Shown here: in pieces, positions 11,638-24,524 of the stretch | How positions within the stretch are numbered: the first letter of the stretch is position 1 | How the letters are laid out: every line of letters starts with the position of its first letter | NCBI GenBank assembly: GCA_010645155.1 | Contig: CM021314.1 | Span: forward strand, 9,015,243 to 9,079,242 | Source: Tigriopus japonicus | Taxonomy: Eukaryota > Arthropoda > Copepoda > Harpacticoida > Harpacticidae | Reading direction: 5' to 3' | Length of the DNA: 64,000 nucleotides | The notes under the pieces: generated by a model | Seen by the model: the letters and a program-made list of their open reading frames with translations, nothing else | What the model was told of the DNA's origin: nothing | Databases searched by the model: none | Position numbers and translations under genes: made by a program

Positions 11638-12181
11638 ATGAAGATAGCAATTACTGTAAGTTCGTTCGCCGTTTTCCTCAGTGTCCTTTGTCAGCGCTCA
11701 TCCTTTGTTCAGAAGTGACCTTTGTTCATACCTTTTCTATTGCAGCTAGTCGTTGGCCTTTGCGCCGTGCTTGGATCCGCTTTTCCACGTCCCCAAGACC
11801 ACAAACAGCCCGATGGATACTTCCAATACGTGAATGTTCCCGCTCATAAGGAGTACGAGTTCGGATGGAACAGGGGCAACCCGCATCATTACATTTCGAG
11901 ATACGAACAGAGCAAAGACCACAGATTCAGAACCAGGGTAATTGATCAAAATTTGTTTTGTGACCTGAGGTTCCTTCAGTATTTACATTGCTCTATCTTC
12001 CTCTGAACTCTAGGTCCGTTGGGGAGACAAGCATGGTGGATACGGTGAGCAATACTGGGAATACAACCATGGCCCCAAGTATAAGCACGATGATCATCAT
12101 CACGACGACAGCTACGGCAAGGACGACAAATTCCCCTCTCCACCCAAGTATTCCGGGGGAGTTGGAGGCGGTCCCATCTAA
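11638..12181 (+). CDS. Small secreted structural/cuticle-like protein, tandem copy 2
   Basis: Three exons, 11638-11655, 11746-11937 and 12014-12181, give 125 residues. Both introns are phase 0 at the same places as in copy 1, and the first exon again encodes only the start of the signal peptide (MKIAIT). The conserved core reads YFQYVNVPAHKEYEFGW, a QSKDHRFRTRVRWGD block, then GYGEQYWEYNHGPKY. These match copy 1 at almost every aromatic, Gly and charged position. The C-terminus differs: His/Asp-rich, then Gly/Pro-rich with GGVGGG. This copy has a 90-bp first intron against 690 bp in copy 1. The role is probably extracellular and structural. No enzyme motif is visible. The pair arose by tandem duplication. 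Confidence 0.85.
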
Positions 12182-12315
12182 ACTAGCTTTAGACACTCCA
12201 TAACGAAGTCCCCACCGTCTGCATGATAATGTATAGGCTGATTTTCCAATTCTAGTTCTCTTCCAATTTCCTTTCCGTTTCAAAGAACATGCCCGAAACA
12301 TTTCTGTGAAGGTGC

Positions 12316-12321
12316 ATTAAA
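12316..12321 (+). other. Poly(A) signal of secreted-protein copy 2
   Basis: ATTAAA about 135 bp after the stop codon. The following 460 bp up to the end of NT5DC1 are simple-sequence-rich (ACC/ATC repeats near 12415-12460, a run of nine G near 12578) and contain no gene. Confidence 0.5.
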
Positions 12322-12785
12322 TCTTAATTACCCCCCTATGAAAGAAGTCCCCTTTCGTGCTTCTAAAGGAGGCTGGAAATCGAAAAAACAACCATTTCGC
12401 TGCTTCTAAAACTACTACCATCGCCACAACAACCACCCTCATCACCATTACCATCATTATCTGCTGCAATAGGGAAAGTTTTGGTAAGGGCCCTTCGAAC
12501 GAACGCACGTTCATTTGTCCCGAGGAAGTTCAAAAGTGAACTCAAATTTAAACTTTCACCTTGTAAAACCACAAAAAGGGGGGGGGCTGTAATAAAAAAG
12601 CGTCTTTAGGTAAATGCGGAAATTGCATCCACAGAACGCCAAAATCCACGCAGTATTACGCTACGCTTGGCATATGTCAAGCGAGTTTGAAATAAAACAG
12701 ATTACTTACACAACAAACTTGAATTCAACTTATTTTTGTGTTAACTTAAACATATGTTCATCAATTCAAGAGAGTAGGTTCCAAA

Positions 12786-14561
12786 TCAATCAGCCAGACA
12801 CACAATAGGAACAGTGGTGTGAAGGCTTAACGGCTCAGCCGGAAAGAAACCGGAACCTACAAGAGCGCCATTTTTGTCTCTTCCAAACGCGGGAAATTTG
12901 AAATCAATGGGATAATCGACGAACACCTCGACATCTGGAATGCACATCTTAGCGTAGTCCCGAATGAGGCATCCCCAAAGGGTATTGATACGATCTGTAC
13001 CCTTGACTAGCTCGGCAACCGAATCGGCAGACACACTTTTGGGCAGATCATCCGGCACTTGTGTAGGGGTGTCACTACGACGGCCAGAATTGAGCACAGA
13101 TCCATCAAACGACTTGGAAGACCCGGGCATGGCCATTTTATTGGCTGAAGATCTCTGGATCACTTCTGACGGAGTGATAATGGTTGGATCACCTGGATCG
13201 CTCTTCTTTAGGGAGGCGACCCGTCTCAGGTTCATGGCTCGATTCACTTCATCCTCCATAGCCTGAGACGTTGGGGTGGTGGTATTTCTCGGGGTCTTTG
13301 ATCGGCCTTCAGTCCCTGTTGAGTCTTGATTGTTATTGGACCAGTTCCGAAAAGAAGACGCTCTACCCATCACCACAGACCCTTTCTTTTTGATGATCCG
13401 AGAGTCGGGATAAAAGAAGTAGCTTCCCCACAATGTGGAGACAATGTCTTTCGTGTGTTCATGTGAGGGAGGATGGTTGACCATGCCTTCGGCGATGAGC
13501 TCTTCCGATACGGCAATACAATCCACTGTGGTGGTGAACTTCTTGGGTGCCAGGACATCTTGCATGACATTGTCCCCAAAGTAGAGACTGGTGGAAGGTT
13601 GCCACTCGGTGGCGTACTCAAAGAACTCGTTCAAGTCATTCCAGTTTCCTTGTGAATAGTAATCTCCAGTCTCCAAGTCCTCCCAACCTTCGAGGGATTC
13701 GACCTCTTTGGCCCCTTCCAGACGCCAAAACGGCCTCTTCTCCACGAAGAATGAAGGCTTGCGTGCGAAAAATATGACAATATCAAAAAGGTCTTTCCAG
13801 TCATCGCCCAAGGCGTAGGACGCCACATGAGAGGCGAAGTCGAAATGGGATCCAGTTATCACATACAAGTATTTTCCATTGGCTCTGAGCATCTTCAGCC
13901 ATTCCCGGAACTCGGGGCTTCGTTTCAGAATATATTTCTCAGGGTGAGCCTTCAGCTCCGGGAAGTATCCGCCTTGGTCAGAGGCAAAATTGGTCCTTAA
14001 GAACATGTCCTTGAGGCCTTCGTGAATGTCAGGCCAGAAGAAGTACTCCTCCATGGGCTTACCTCCGTTATTAATCTGATCCAAAACGTCGACCACTCGA
14101 GCACACAACAATGGAGCCGCAATATCAAAGTAATCCATGAAGCTATGCAGGAGTGGACTGAATTCGATCAATTTCTGCGGGCCATTTTCGCGTAAATGGC
14201 GCGAGAATTCATGACCGGGATGTTGTTTGCGGCATCGTCCATAGATACGCTCGATCTCTTGATCACTCAGTCGTTTGGTGCCATGACAAGCGGCCAAAAC
14301 GAAGCCATCATAATGAAGTCGCAAGAGATTCCCACGTTCACAATCCAAAGTTAGACCCTTGCACACAAAATCGAGATCTTGATCAAAGTCCTTGGCTCGA
14401 ATGGCGGGATCATAGCCCTTCTTTTCCACCAGAAATTCCGCTAAAAGATCGAATTCCAATCGAACCATGGGACCCACATTGTAGCGGCACAAGGTATGAT
14501 CCAAGTCGAATCCGATGCAATCATAATTCTCCAGGCACAAAGTCTTCTTCAACTTGGGCAT
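12786..14561 (-). CDS. NT5DC1: 5'-nucleotidase domain-containing protein 1 (HAD family), intronless
   Basis: One uninterrupted minus-strand frame of 591 residues from the ATG at 14561 to TGA at 12788-12786. Upstream in-frame GTG codons are not used as the start. HAD motif I is GFDLDHT, with the nucleophile and acid Asp at residues 19 and 21. Motif II is in YVITGSHFD. The late acidic motif is LYFGDNVMQD. This is the IMP/GMP-specific 5'-nucleotidase superfamily fold, and the overall order fits NT5DC1 rather than NT5C2. Family members dephosphorylate nucleotides or are poorly characterised. No substrate can be read from sequence. Human NT5DC1 is about 455 residues. The extra length here is mainly a Ser/Thr/Asn-rich block of about 120 residues (roughly 400-520), set between two TLWG-containing conserved segments. 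No intron disrupts the gene. Confidence 0.9.
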   Translation of the reverse strand: MPKLKKTLCLENYDCIGFDLDHTLCRYNVGPMVRLEFDLLAEFLVEKKGYDPAIRAKDFDQDLDFVCKGLTLDCERGNLLRLHYDGFVLAACHGTKRLSDQEIERIYGRCRKQHPGHEFSRHLRENGPQKLIEFSPLLHSFMDYFDIAAPLLCARVVDVLDQINNGGKPMEEYFFWPDIHEGLKDMFLRTNFASDQGGYFPELKAHPEKYILKRSPEFREWLKMLRANGKYLYVITGSHFDFASHVASYALGDDWKDLFDIVIFFARKPSFFVEKRPFWRLEGAKEVESLEGWEDLETGDYYSQGNWNDLNEFFEYATEWQPSTSLYFGDNVMQDVLAPKKFTTTVDCIAVSEELIAEGMVNHPPSHEHTKDIVSTLWGSYFFYPDSRIIKKKGSVVMGRASSFRNWSNNNQDSTGTEGRSKTPRNTTTPTSQAMEDEVNRAMNLRRVASLKKSDPGDPTIITPSEVIQRSSANKMAMPGSSKSFDGSVLNSGRRSDTPTQVPDDLPKSVSADSVAELVKGTDRINTLWGCLIRDYAKMCIPDVEVFVDYPIDFKFPAFGRDKNGALVGSGFFPAEPLSLHTTVPIVCLAD

Positions 14562-16040
14562 GATCACCACTTAGCAACTTGATCCGTCATCTCACTCGTT
14601 CGAGCATGACCAGTCAAGGACTTGTCAGTCGTCACCACCACCACCACCACCACTAAGTCAGCCCCAAAATGATGTCACTTGTGAAATCCAAAAGACGAAT
14701 ACACGGTCTATTGTCTAGGATATCATGTTAGTGATGATGATGATAATCCAGGTTCACTAACGGAAAACTGTACACACACTGTAAATGCACGTGTCCGCTG
14801 AGCGTTAACCAAGAGTGTGAGAGATCCAAGAGCTTGTCCCACGACTCGAATAAGGTTCTCAGTTTAAAGCATCGCCTTTCTTTCGTTTGTTCATTCGTTT
14901 GCGCTTTCTTAGTGTCTTTCTCATGTCGAAAGTCTCGGGAGGTCGGCTATTAATAGTGGGCATGTTCTCTAGTGAAGCAACTTGACGATGAAACTTAACG
15001 TGGGACAGAAAAGCTCAAGCATCAGGAACGCCGTTCTTGCGTCTTTCTACTTTCTATAGTGGAGTCTCGGCAAGAAAAATGTCATAAATCCAATTCGCTC
15101 GAACAAATTATGGATTAAGGTTGGAATTCTTGGTTAGTCAGATCAAAAGCTAAAATGAATGTGAGTCGTCGCTTGAATTTATGTTTTCCGAGGATCACTC
15201 GTCTAAATCGGAACAGATGTAGAGGCATGCTGTATTTATGTCAACAAAAATCTTTCAGTGAACCAAAACTACTCGAAGGCTGCGAGATGAGCTGAATGAC
15301 GAAAACTACGAACAGATTCAAGTACGGATTCAAATAAGAAGAGAAAAAAGGCGAGTGATACTTGCGGACAGAAGGTGATGGATGGCGAAGGTCGTGCCCA
15401 AGAAACGCGAAATTTTGTACAATTGCCTCAAAAGGTCAGCAGAACACAAGAATAATGAGGTGGTCAAGAACTCTTCAAAAGTAATGCCTTAATGTACGGG
15501 AGTTGAGCTGGAGTCAAATTTATCATGTTCACTCCAAATTTGGGTCATGAATCTGTCACACCCAATGCCTTCAAGCCAGCTCGAGACTTGCTAGATTTTA
15601 CCGAGTCAATGGGGTGGAAATTTCGAAATAGGTTTCTCTCTCATGAAGAGAGACACGAGTCCCTGGATCTGATTTCTTACCCTAAAACATCGTTCGCTTA
15701 ATCTTCACTTTGTACCTTGAGCTTTCCCTAGGGGACAACTCATTCAGATTTGGACATGAACTCACGGTCTGACCCTTTTCATGTGTGTTTTTCCTTGATA
15801 ATTCTCCAGACTTGAGTCATTCGAATAGGGGACATTCTTGAGAGTCGCAAGTCGATACGGGGTGTAGGTTTGACGTCGAAGAAACACGATGAGCTTAAAG
15901 GTTTTTTTTCTTAAATACTGATGTACGTTCACTCTGGGTCAATGACCCGAGCTTTTTGTGTATTTAAAAGATCTTAGATTTAAATATTGTTGCTAGTACG
16001 GTACGTTCATGAAAAGAGGAATGAATTTTTGGCAAGTGGC
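14562..16040. other. Intergenic region between NT5DC1 and the thiolase
   Basis: About 1.5 kb. It should hold the NT5DC1 promoter and 5' UTR and the thiolase 3' UTR. A CAC trinucleotide run lies at about 14631-14654. No exon, RNA gene or inverted repeat was recognised. Confidence 0.5.
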
Positions 16041-16042
16041 TA

Positions 16043-18348
<2,306 letters not shown>

Positions 18349-18990
18349 GTTTTTGGGAGGGGTGAGATTGATAGATGGAAGGAGGGGTTCGCTTTGAGTT
18401 GAGTGCTTTTTACCTGTTGTGTGAGAGTGCTAGGAATTGAGACTCTGTTCTGATGGGAGAAGACTAGCTCAGGTAAAAAAACACATTCATTCACTCGTTC
18501 GTTTGATGCCTTGGAAGATATGGAGAAACGTCTTCAAAAGTGACTGGAGTGAACTTTGAACTTGATGGCATGATAATATTTAGCGGGGGTTTCTTTTGAG
18601 AGACATTTATGGGTAAGCGTAAATTTAGCCAAAATTTGGATTGGATTTACTACCAATTGGAAGTAAGCCCAAATTGACTTGATTAAAGGAAACAAAAAGC
18701 ATGACAACTTTTCCTAAAGAGTCTTCTATTTGGCGTTAGTAACACTATGCAAATCGCGCAACCTAGCCTTTGGAACCCCTTTTGGAATATTTTTTTTGGA
18801 GGCAAGAAATCAGATTAATGATCGAATTACATCTGTCAAAAAACAGGTGGGCAGGTAAAATGACCGGATTAACTACGGGTTGATCAAGTCGAATGAATTG
18901 GTTAAAAATTTCCCTTGAAATTTTATGTTTGTTTTTTAATCAAACATGTCATATGCTTGTCAGCTTAGCCCTACTAAAAGTGCACCAACT

Positions 18991-19446
18991 TAAAGAAGCT
19001 CATGGGAAAGAAGCGAAAACTAGGCCAAGTTGTTGGGGTTTTTTGAAGCTNNNNNNNNNNNNNNNNNNNNNNNNNNNNNNNNNNNNNNNNNNNNNNNNNN
19101 NNNNNNNCGGAAAGAAGCGAAAACTAGGCCAAGTTGTTGGTTTTTTTTGAAGCTTCGATTGTTTGCCGTTGTTGTCGCCACCATCAGCTCAGGAAGTCCA
19201 AATTGTAAAGAAATTCGATTTTGCGATCAGTTTAAGTATATCATCCCAATGTCGATCTATTCAGTTGTTATATTGCATAATAAGCAGTGCTCAAGTTATT
19301 GTGTTGATATTTTTCGGATCAAAAGGCTCCTTTTCCTGCATTTTTTTCTCTCGAACTTCTCGGTTTGGCGGGCTTTTTCGAAGCTTCACGTTAACGCCAC
19401 TTGTCACTAGGGTCAAGTTTTCGCTTCTTTCCCATGAGCTTCTTTA
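18991..19446. repeat. Inverted-repeat element interrupted by an assembly gap
   Basis: A perfect 31-bp inverted repeat occupies 18991-19021 and 19416-19446 (core AGCTCATGGGAAAGAAGCG). The left arm runs into the assembly gap. Such ends suggest a non-autonomous foldback or MITE-like element of about 0.45 kb. No target duplication was found just outside the arms, and there is no open frame for a transposase. Superfamily unknown. Confidence 0.6.
19051..19107. other. Assembly gap (57 N) with duplicated flanks
   Basis: About 46 bp on the left (to 19050) recurs on the right from 19108, with one first-base change and a T-run difference. The two contig ends most likely overlap. Confidence 0.9.
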
Positions 19447-19974
19447 CACCAACTCATCCAAAGAAAGTAAAAAAAAAATAGTAAACCATCAGTAGACAAC
19501 TGTACTCTATTACCAGACCACTACTCTTGTACAAGACTGAGAATGCCAAAAAAGAATGCTCTCCTTGAATTCCAATGGTCATATTTCCTTGTTTAGTTTT
19601 TCACGTTTCCTAGTCAGAACTTTTGCATAGAAGTAAGGTCAGAATAAAAAAGGGCTTAAAAGTTTGCCAAATTGTATGCCATGAACTTATGCACTTTGAA
19701 CGATCATGTTGAATGCGTTAAAAAGCAAAGACAACAATCCCCAAGGCACATCAAAATAATGGATATAGCTGATTTTCTTCCAATTTTTCACAATATGCTG
19801 ATGGGAGACACTCCAAATGACGTTTCCATAATGAATAAAAATGTAGTTAGCATCACATTTACACTTCGGGAAAGCATTTGGAGATTTAGATTTGAAATAT
19901 TCAAGCCAGCCAAAAGCATTTCTCCTTGATCGATACTAGAAAAACGAATCATCTCAATTTCTGGAACCTTAGAA
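19447..19974. other. Intergenic AT-rich DNA
   Basis: About 0.5 kb between the inverted-repeat element and the 3' end of the zinc-finger gene. No exon or repeat was recognised. Confidence 0.4.
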
Positions 19975-19980
19975 TTTATT
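19975..19980 (-). other. Poly(A) signal of the ZNF385-like gene
   Basis: AATAAA on the minus strand, about 110 bp beyond the stop codon. Confidence 0.55.
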
Positions 19981-20090
19981 TGGGGATCACCGGAATCTTC
20001 CTGACGCCCGGATTTTCAAATTAAAACAGTTTGATGGTTTGTGGAAACCCTAACAAATATAAATGGCAATGCAGGATAAATTACAACATT

Positions 20091-21813
20091 TCACTTAGAT
20101 CGCACACGATGAGCAAACAACTGAGGCTGCTTTACAATGAAAACACTTGATTTCTTGTGAGGCTTATCTTTAAGCTTAGTTTGGCTTAAGCTTGACTTGG
20201 CGTTGTTGGCCATCAAAGTCTGTTTATGCTTTTTGCTTGCGGAATGTTGAGCAAATTGAGACTCGGAATTCAAACTGATATTGCACGGAGCACAATAATA
20301 TTGGCCTGAAGGTGTACGAAATGAGCTGAAATCCACACCTAAACAAGCACCATTTTTCAAAGGAGGGTTCAGTTTTTGAACTGCGCCACTGATTGGCGCC
20401 AATTCGGCTCTTTTGATGGCTTTTCTGTGACTTTTGCCGTTCAAGTGCAAATCCAGTTGCATCTGAGAAGTAGCACTGACTTGACATAGATTGCAAAAAA
20501 ATGGTCCAAGGACATCGGGCGTCTGACCACTTGTTTTGGGGTTCTCCGGAGTGTCAGCGGTTAGATTTATCAAATGATCGGGATCTGGAAGACGAGAGAT
20601 CACTTTCAATGGAATTGGATTTTTTTGTTTAAGAACTGCAATAGCGGTTGCTTTTAAACCATAATTCGCAAGTTACTCAAACCCTGAATTATGTAACAAA
20701 AAATCTACTATAAATCTTCAATCGACACCAAAAGTTAGACCAAAACGGCGGTCCTGATTTAATGAAATCAAGACCAAAAGTATCTGATTACAACATATTT
20801 AGTACATGTTTTTCTGAAAATGTTTTGATGACGGTAAAAAGGTAAGGATCCAGTGTGTTTTTTTTTTCAAAATTACAGACAAAGTTTCCCCTTTTGTTGA
20901 TTTATTTTTTCTTGTGGTGGGTTGCGGATTTTTTATTACCGCTACAAGGAATAGCGTTCCTTACAAAGAAAGTTAATCATTAACGCTACCGCATAAAATT
21001 TAAATGTAAAATTAACATTTATATGGTATTTGAACAAAAATGTTCGACTTCTCCCTCATTACGCGATTTAAGTTTTGGAATTGGTTCTTAGGCTGAGGAA
21101 GAGCGACAATTTTGGCTTTATGTTCACCATTAGAAGCATCAACGTAAATTGAAGCGCTTACTTCGTGCACTTGTCCCCAATGACTCATTCTCGGGTAAAA
21201 CCCGCGGTTCTCGTTGCCACAGACCCGTTTTCGAGTTGAAATAACCGCGTTTCAGTTCGGGTAAACCCGCCAATTTTCGTTGATGGTTTCGACCTCGCAC
21301 GTGAATATCCACTTGCGTTTGAGACGTGAATCCGCACCCGCAAATCTCACAGAACAAAGCTTGCGGATCCACCCGAATTTTGGCTTTCTTGGTCGGAACC
21401 GCATTCACTTTCGATCCCGACCTCTTCCCCGCATTGCTAGAGGAGGGATTAACCTGAGCTAGCCAATAACTACGGGTCCGTTTAGCGTGAGTTTGCCCGT
21501 TATAATGTTGATAGGCTTGAGTTTGAGCGTTGATGCGAACCGCGCACAAACCGCAATAAAGAGGTTGACATTGGATTAGAAGCGATTCCGGGGGTGGTTC
21601 TGGACAAGAGCCAATCCAGGCATGGAGAAACCGCCAATTCGTGTTATTCAAGATCTTGTGAAGTACGGGGCGAGACTCGGGATTCACGGCGGGTAAAACC
21701 GGGTGCCTAGGATTGGGAAGGGATTGATTTGAGATCGGGGGAACTGGAGGAGGATGTGGGATGAGAGGGTGAGATTGAGGAGGAGGAGGAGCGGGCGGAA
21801 CTAGGCGGGCCAT
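20091..21813 (-). CDS. Four-finger C2H2 protein of the ZNF385/ZNF346 (JAZ) type
   Basis: Two exons, 21813-21162 and 20635-20091, give 398 residues. Donor A|GTAAGC and acceptor TTGCAG|TT join in phase 1. The N-terminus is Pro-rich (PPAPPPPQ, HPPPVPP). Four U1/matrin-like fingers follow, each with C-x2-C, 12 residues, H, 5 residues, H. They are at C87/C90/H103/H109, C155/C158/H171/H177, C265/C268/H281/H287 and C332/C335/H348/H354. This spacing and the long linkers are typical of double-stranded-RNA-binding zinc fingers (ZNF346, ZNF385 family, ZMAT). An RNA-binding nuclear role follows from the family, not from direct evidence. The start is the first ATG, after a rejected upstream GTG. The gene is divergent from NDUFA5, 676 bp away. 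I leave the symbol blank because the paralogues cannot be separated by eye. Confidence 0.85.
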
Positions 21814-22489
21814 TGGCGGATTCACTCGAGAAATGAGAACGAGAAAACGTCAAAGAAAGGTGAACAGGAATGGACAGAGTAACCATAACAACAACAATGT
21901 TGAAACGTCAAGTTTGGAATTAGGAGTGTTGCCACTTTTGAATGTCTGTGGAACACTTCTTAAGACAAAAAATACGAGTATAGATCTATCAAATATGCGT
22001 TTTAAGCAATTTTTACTATTTTTAATCAAATTTTTTAGCAAGATCAGATTAGAATTTGCATTCTAAAGCTCAATCACGGGTTTACGGGTGATTTGTTCAG
22101 AAAATGTGTCTTTGAATTTGCTTTTTTTGGCAGCACTGTCAGCCTTGTATGTGCTCAAACAGCTGATAGCGAAACAATACCATAGCTTCAGGTACGCCAA
22201 TCTTGCCTCAAAGAGGCCAAATTTTTTTCAAACTCGGACCAAATTTCACGAAACAACAGCAAAAAACTTACCGTCAACTTTTATCCCGAACCGACATACT
22301 AAAATACAAAATTTTGGTTTCCACATCATCATATTATTCCGTGTAATTTACCATTTGGCCAATTTTGACTCGACTAGTGTTCCTGAAATTGGCCAACCTG
22401 CTCAGTTCACAGCCATCTTTCTCGTGGATTTGTACACTTCCAGCCCCATTGCGTTAAAGGCCATCTTTTGGATCCATTCCTTCGTGATC
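21814..22489. other. Bidirectional promoter region, ZNF385-like / NDUFA5
   Basis: A 676-bp interval between two head-to-head starts. No TATA box at a useful distance. The open frame running through 22088 into NDUFA5 has no family similarity before the NDUFA5 ATG and is treated as 5' flank. Confidence 0.5.
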
Positions 22490-23496
22490 ATGGCTACTTG
22501 GAAAGCAGCGGGTGATGCGGCTAAAGGCGCTATCAAATTGAGCACCAATCTGACGCGATTGGAGGTGGCTCGTAACCCGCATCACGTGTTGGGCACTCTT
22601 TATAGCAAGACTCTGCGGGCTTTGGCCAAGATGCCGCAAGATTACGCCTACCGCAAACACACGGAAGCCGTAAGTTCATCATCGATCGAGCCAACAAAGA
22701 TCGGGACCAACGATTTTGGCTCAGCCATCAAGGACACATATAATGACGAGTCATCAAACTTGCCATTCTACTCCTTATGATTTGCATCTTGAAGGGTTGA
22801 ATAAGGAAAGGCATTAGAGCCAAAATTGGCGTTAGTAATCCAATTCAGTGCATGGATGATCCGCTTTTGAAGGTCCAATTAAATCCCAAGACATCAAGAA
22901 CGAGCTGAAATCTCGGTTTTCTAAATTTAATATTTTGAAAGAAGGCGAGCATGAGAATCAAACTTATGACAAATTGTCTATTTCTGCAAAAAGTTGTTCA
23001 CATTTTATTGAATACAGTTTTTCTATCTACTCTTAAAATGAGGGTTTCTTTGACAACGCAACAATAAAAAATGAAATCATCCCTTGGTGTGAAACCAAAA
23101 TACGCGTCCACTCAAATAAGAAATCCTATTGATTTGAGAATACTGAAAAAGCCGACGGACAATATTCTTATTTTGATTGTTGTCAATTAACCGCCCATGT
23201 TTACTCGCCTGCTTGTTCAGGTGTCACATTTTTTTTATATTCAGAAGACCATGCACTCTCGAGCCTTATCTAACCCGTGTGATTCTTTCATGTAGATTCT
23301 GAATGACCGGGTCACTCAGTTGAAAGCTACCGCAGATATCCAACAACTGGAAAAGAACATCAATTGCGGTCAAATCGAGGAGGTGGTGATCCAGGCCCAA
23401 TACGAACTCAAACTGGTCCGTCATCTATTGGAAGTCAAATCCTGGGAAGGTCTCATCGAGGAACCCAAGCCCAACCAGTGGAAGTGGCCCATGTAA
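22490..23496 (+). CDS. NDUFA5: NADH dehydrogenase 1 alpha subcomplex subunit 5 (complex I)
   Basis: Two exons, 22490-22669 and 23296-23496, give 126 residues (human 116). Donor GCC|GTAAGT and acceptor CATGTAG|ATT join in phase 0. Family features are the N-terminal TRLEVARNPH and LGTLYSKTLRAL, then MPQDYAYRKHTE, the helical middle with IEEVVIQAQYELKLVR, and the C-terminal SWEGLIEEPKPNQWKWP. The protein is an accessory subunit of the peripheral (matrix) arm of respiratory complex I. As in the family, it has no cleavable presequence. The ATG is followed directly by ATWKAAGD. The extra residues lie at the N-terminus. It converges with MAK16, with 128 bp between stop codons. Confidence 0.95.
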
Positions 23497-23545
23497 AATC
23501 ACGCCTGAGCCCGTTCCAATCATCAGTTCAGTTCATAAAATCCAT

Positions 23546-23551
23546 ATTAAA
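23546..23551 (+). other. Poly(A) signal of NDUFA5
   Basis: ATTAAA 50 bp after the stop codon, in the short space between the converging NDUFA5 and MAK16 genes. Confidence 0.5.
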
Positions 23552-23624
23552 TACAAGTTTCAGCCAAAAACCAATGGAAAATAGCGTGTATTCGTGAAAA
23601 AGAGGGACATAGGACAATTCGATT

Positions 23625-24524
23625 TTAGGCTTTGAGTTTCTGTCGGGCTTTGGTGACGGTGGTTTCCTCGGTTTCCATCTCCATCTCCACCCTGGGTTTG
23701 CGGCGAGTCGATCGCAATCGAACTTTGGGTTCTTTTTGCTCCTCGTCACTCGAGGAATCCTCCTCTTCCTCGGGTACGGCATGCCCACTACGGGGTCCAT
23801 CTTCGATATCGCTTTCTTCTTCCGAATCACTCTGATCAAAATCATCGGCGGCCACAAATTCCCGCGTGAGTTCCTCATCCATCTCCTCTTCGACCTCTTC
23901 TTCCAATTCACCCTCGGCTTCTTCTTCCTCATCGTCGTCCTCGACTTCCTCGGCATCCAAAGCTTGATCAAAGGCCTTTTGACTAAAGTTGTAGATATCG
24001 CCATAAGTTCCACGTTTCAGGCGTTCCAAGAGTTCTTTCTCGATTTGATTATCGATCCTGGCCGCCACCAAAGCTTTTTCTTCGCGTCTTCGCTCTCGTC
24101 GCTCAATCTTCCGTTGCAGTGGCACCAATTTCTTCTGTCGTTTCAACCGCAATTTGCGCATTCGCGTCAAGTATTGCGCGATCTTGAGCAATCGCTGTTT
24201 GCATTTTTGCTTAATAAATCCGGGCCAAAAGACGAGATTTTCTTCGAGTTGTCGCATGGCTTGCTCGAGATTGCGCGAGAGCTTGACCTTTTCCCACAAT
24301 CGGGCGGGAAAAGCGGCTCGCTCGATGGTTTTCATGTAGAGATAGCAGACGCCTTCTTCTTCGCGAACCGTGGCATATTGGGAATTGGCCAACGGGCACG
24401 ATGCCCGTGAACACAGACCCGTCAAGTTGTATTCGTTACGACAAAATTTCTGCGTCTTGGTCTGACTCTTGTATTGGCAAAAGGACTTGTTGATGATGGA
24501 CCAGATCACGTCATCGTGCTGCAT
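23625..24524 (-). CDS. MAK16: MAK16 ribosome biogenesis factor, intronless
   Basis: One minus-strand frame of 299 residues (human 300) from ATG at 24524 to TAA at 23627-23625. The N-terminal L28e-like domain begins [19 protein letters not shown] and carries the Cys-rich motif [20 protein letters not shown], whose cysteines bind a metal cluster in the family. It continues with [17 protein letters not shown]. The C-terminal Mak16 region contains [13 protein letters not shown], then [20 protein letters not shown] and [17 protein letters not shown] long Asp/Glu/Ser-rich acidic tail ends the protein. MAK16 acts in the nucleolus in early 60S subunit assembly and 5.8S/25S rRNA processing. An open frame on the opposite strand over 23736-24410 is a shadow of the acidic codons. 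Confidence 0.96.
   Translation of the reverse strand: MQHDDVIWSIINKSFCQYKSQTKTQKFCRNEYNLTGLCSRASCPLANSQYATVREEEGVCYLYMKTIERAAFPARLWEKVKLSRNLEQAMRQLEENLVFWPGFIKQKCKQRLLKIAQYLTRMRKLRLKRQKKLVPLQRKIERRERRREEKALVAARIDNQIEKELLERLKRGTYGDIYNFSQKAFDQALDAEEVEDDDEEEEAEGELEEEVEEEMDEELTREFVAADDFDQSDSEEESDIEDGPRSGHAVPEEEEDSSSDEEQKEPKVRLRSTRRKPRVEMEMETEETTVTKARQKLKA

Noticed and set aside
22088..22489. N-terminal extension of NDUFA5 upstream of its ATG
   Set aside because: The sequence has no family similarity, and the protein from the ATG at 22490 already has normal length.
23736..24410. Long plus-strand open frame
   Set aside because: Antisense shadow of MAK16.
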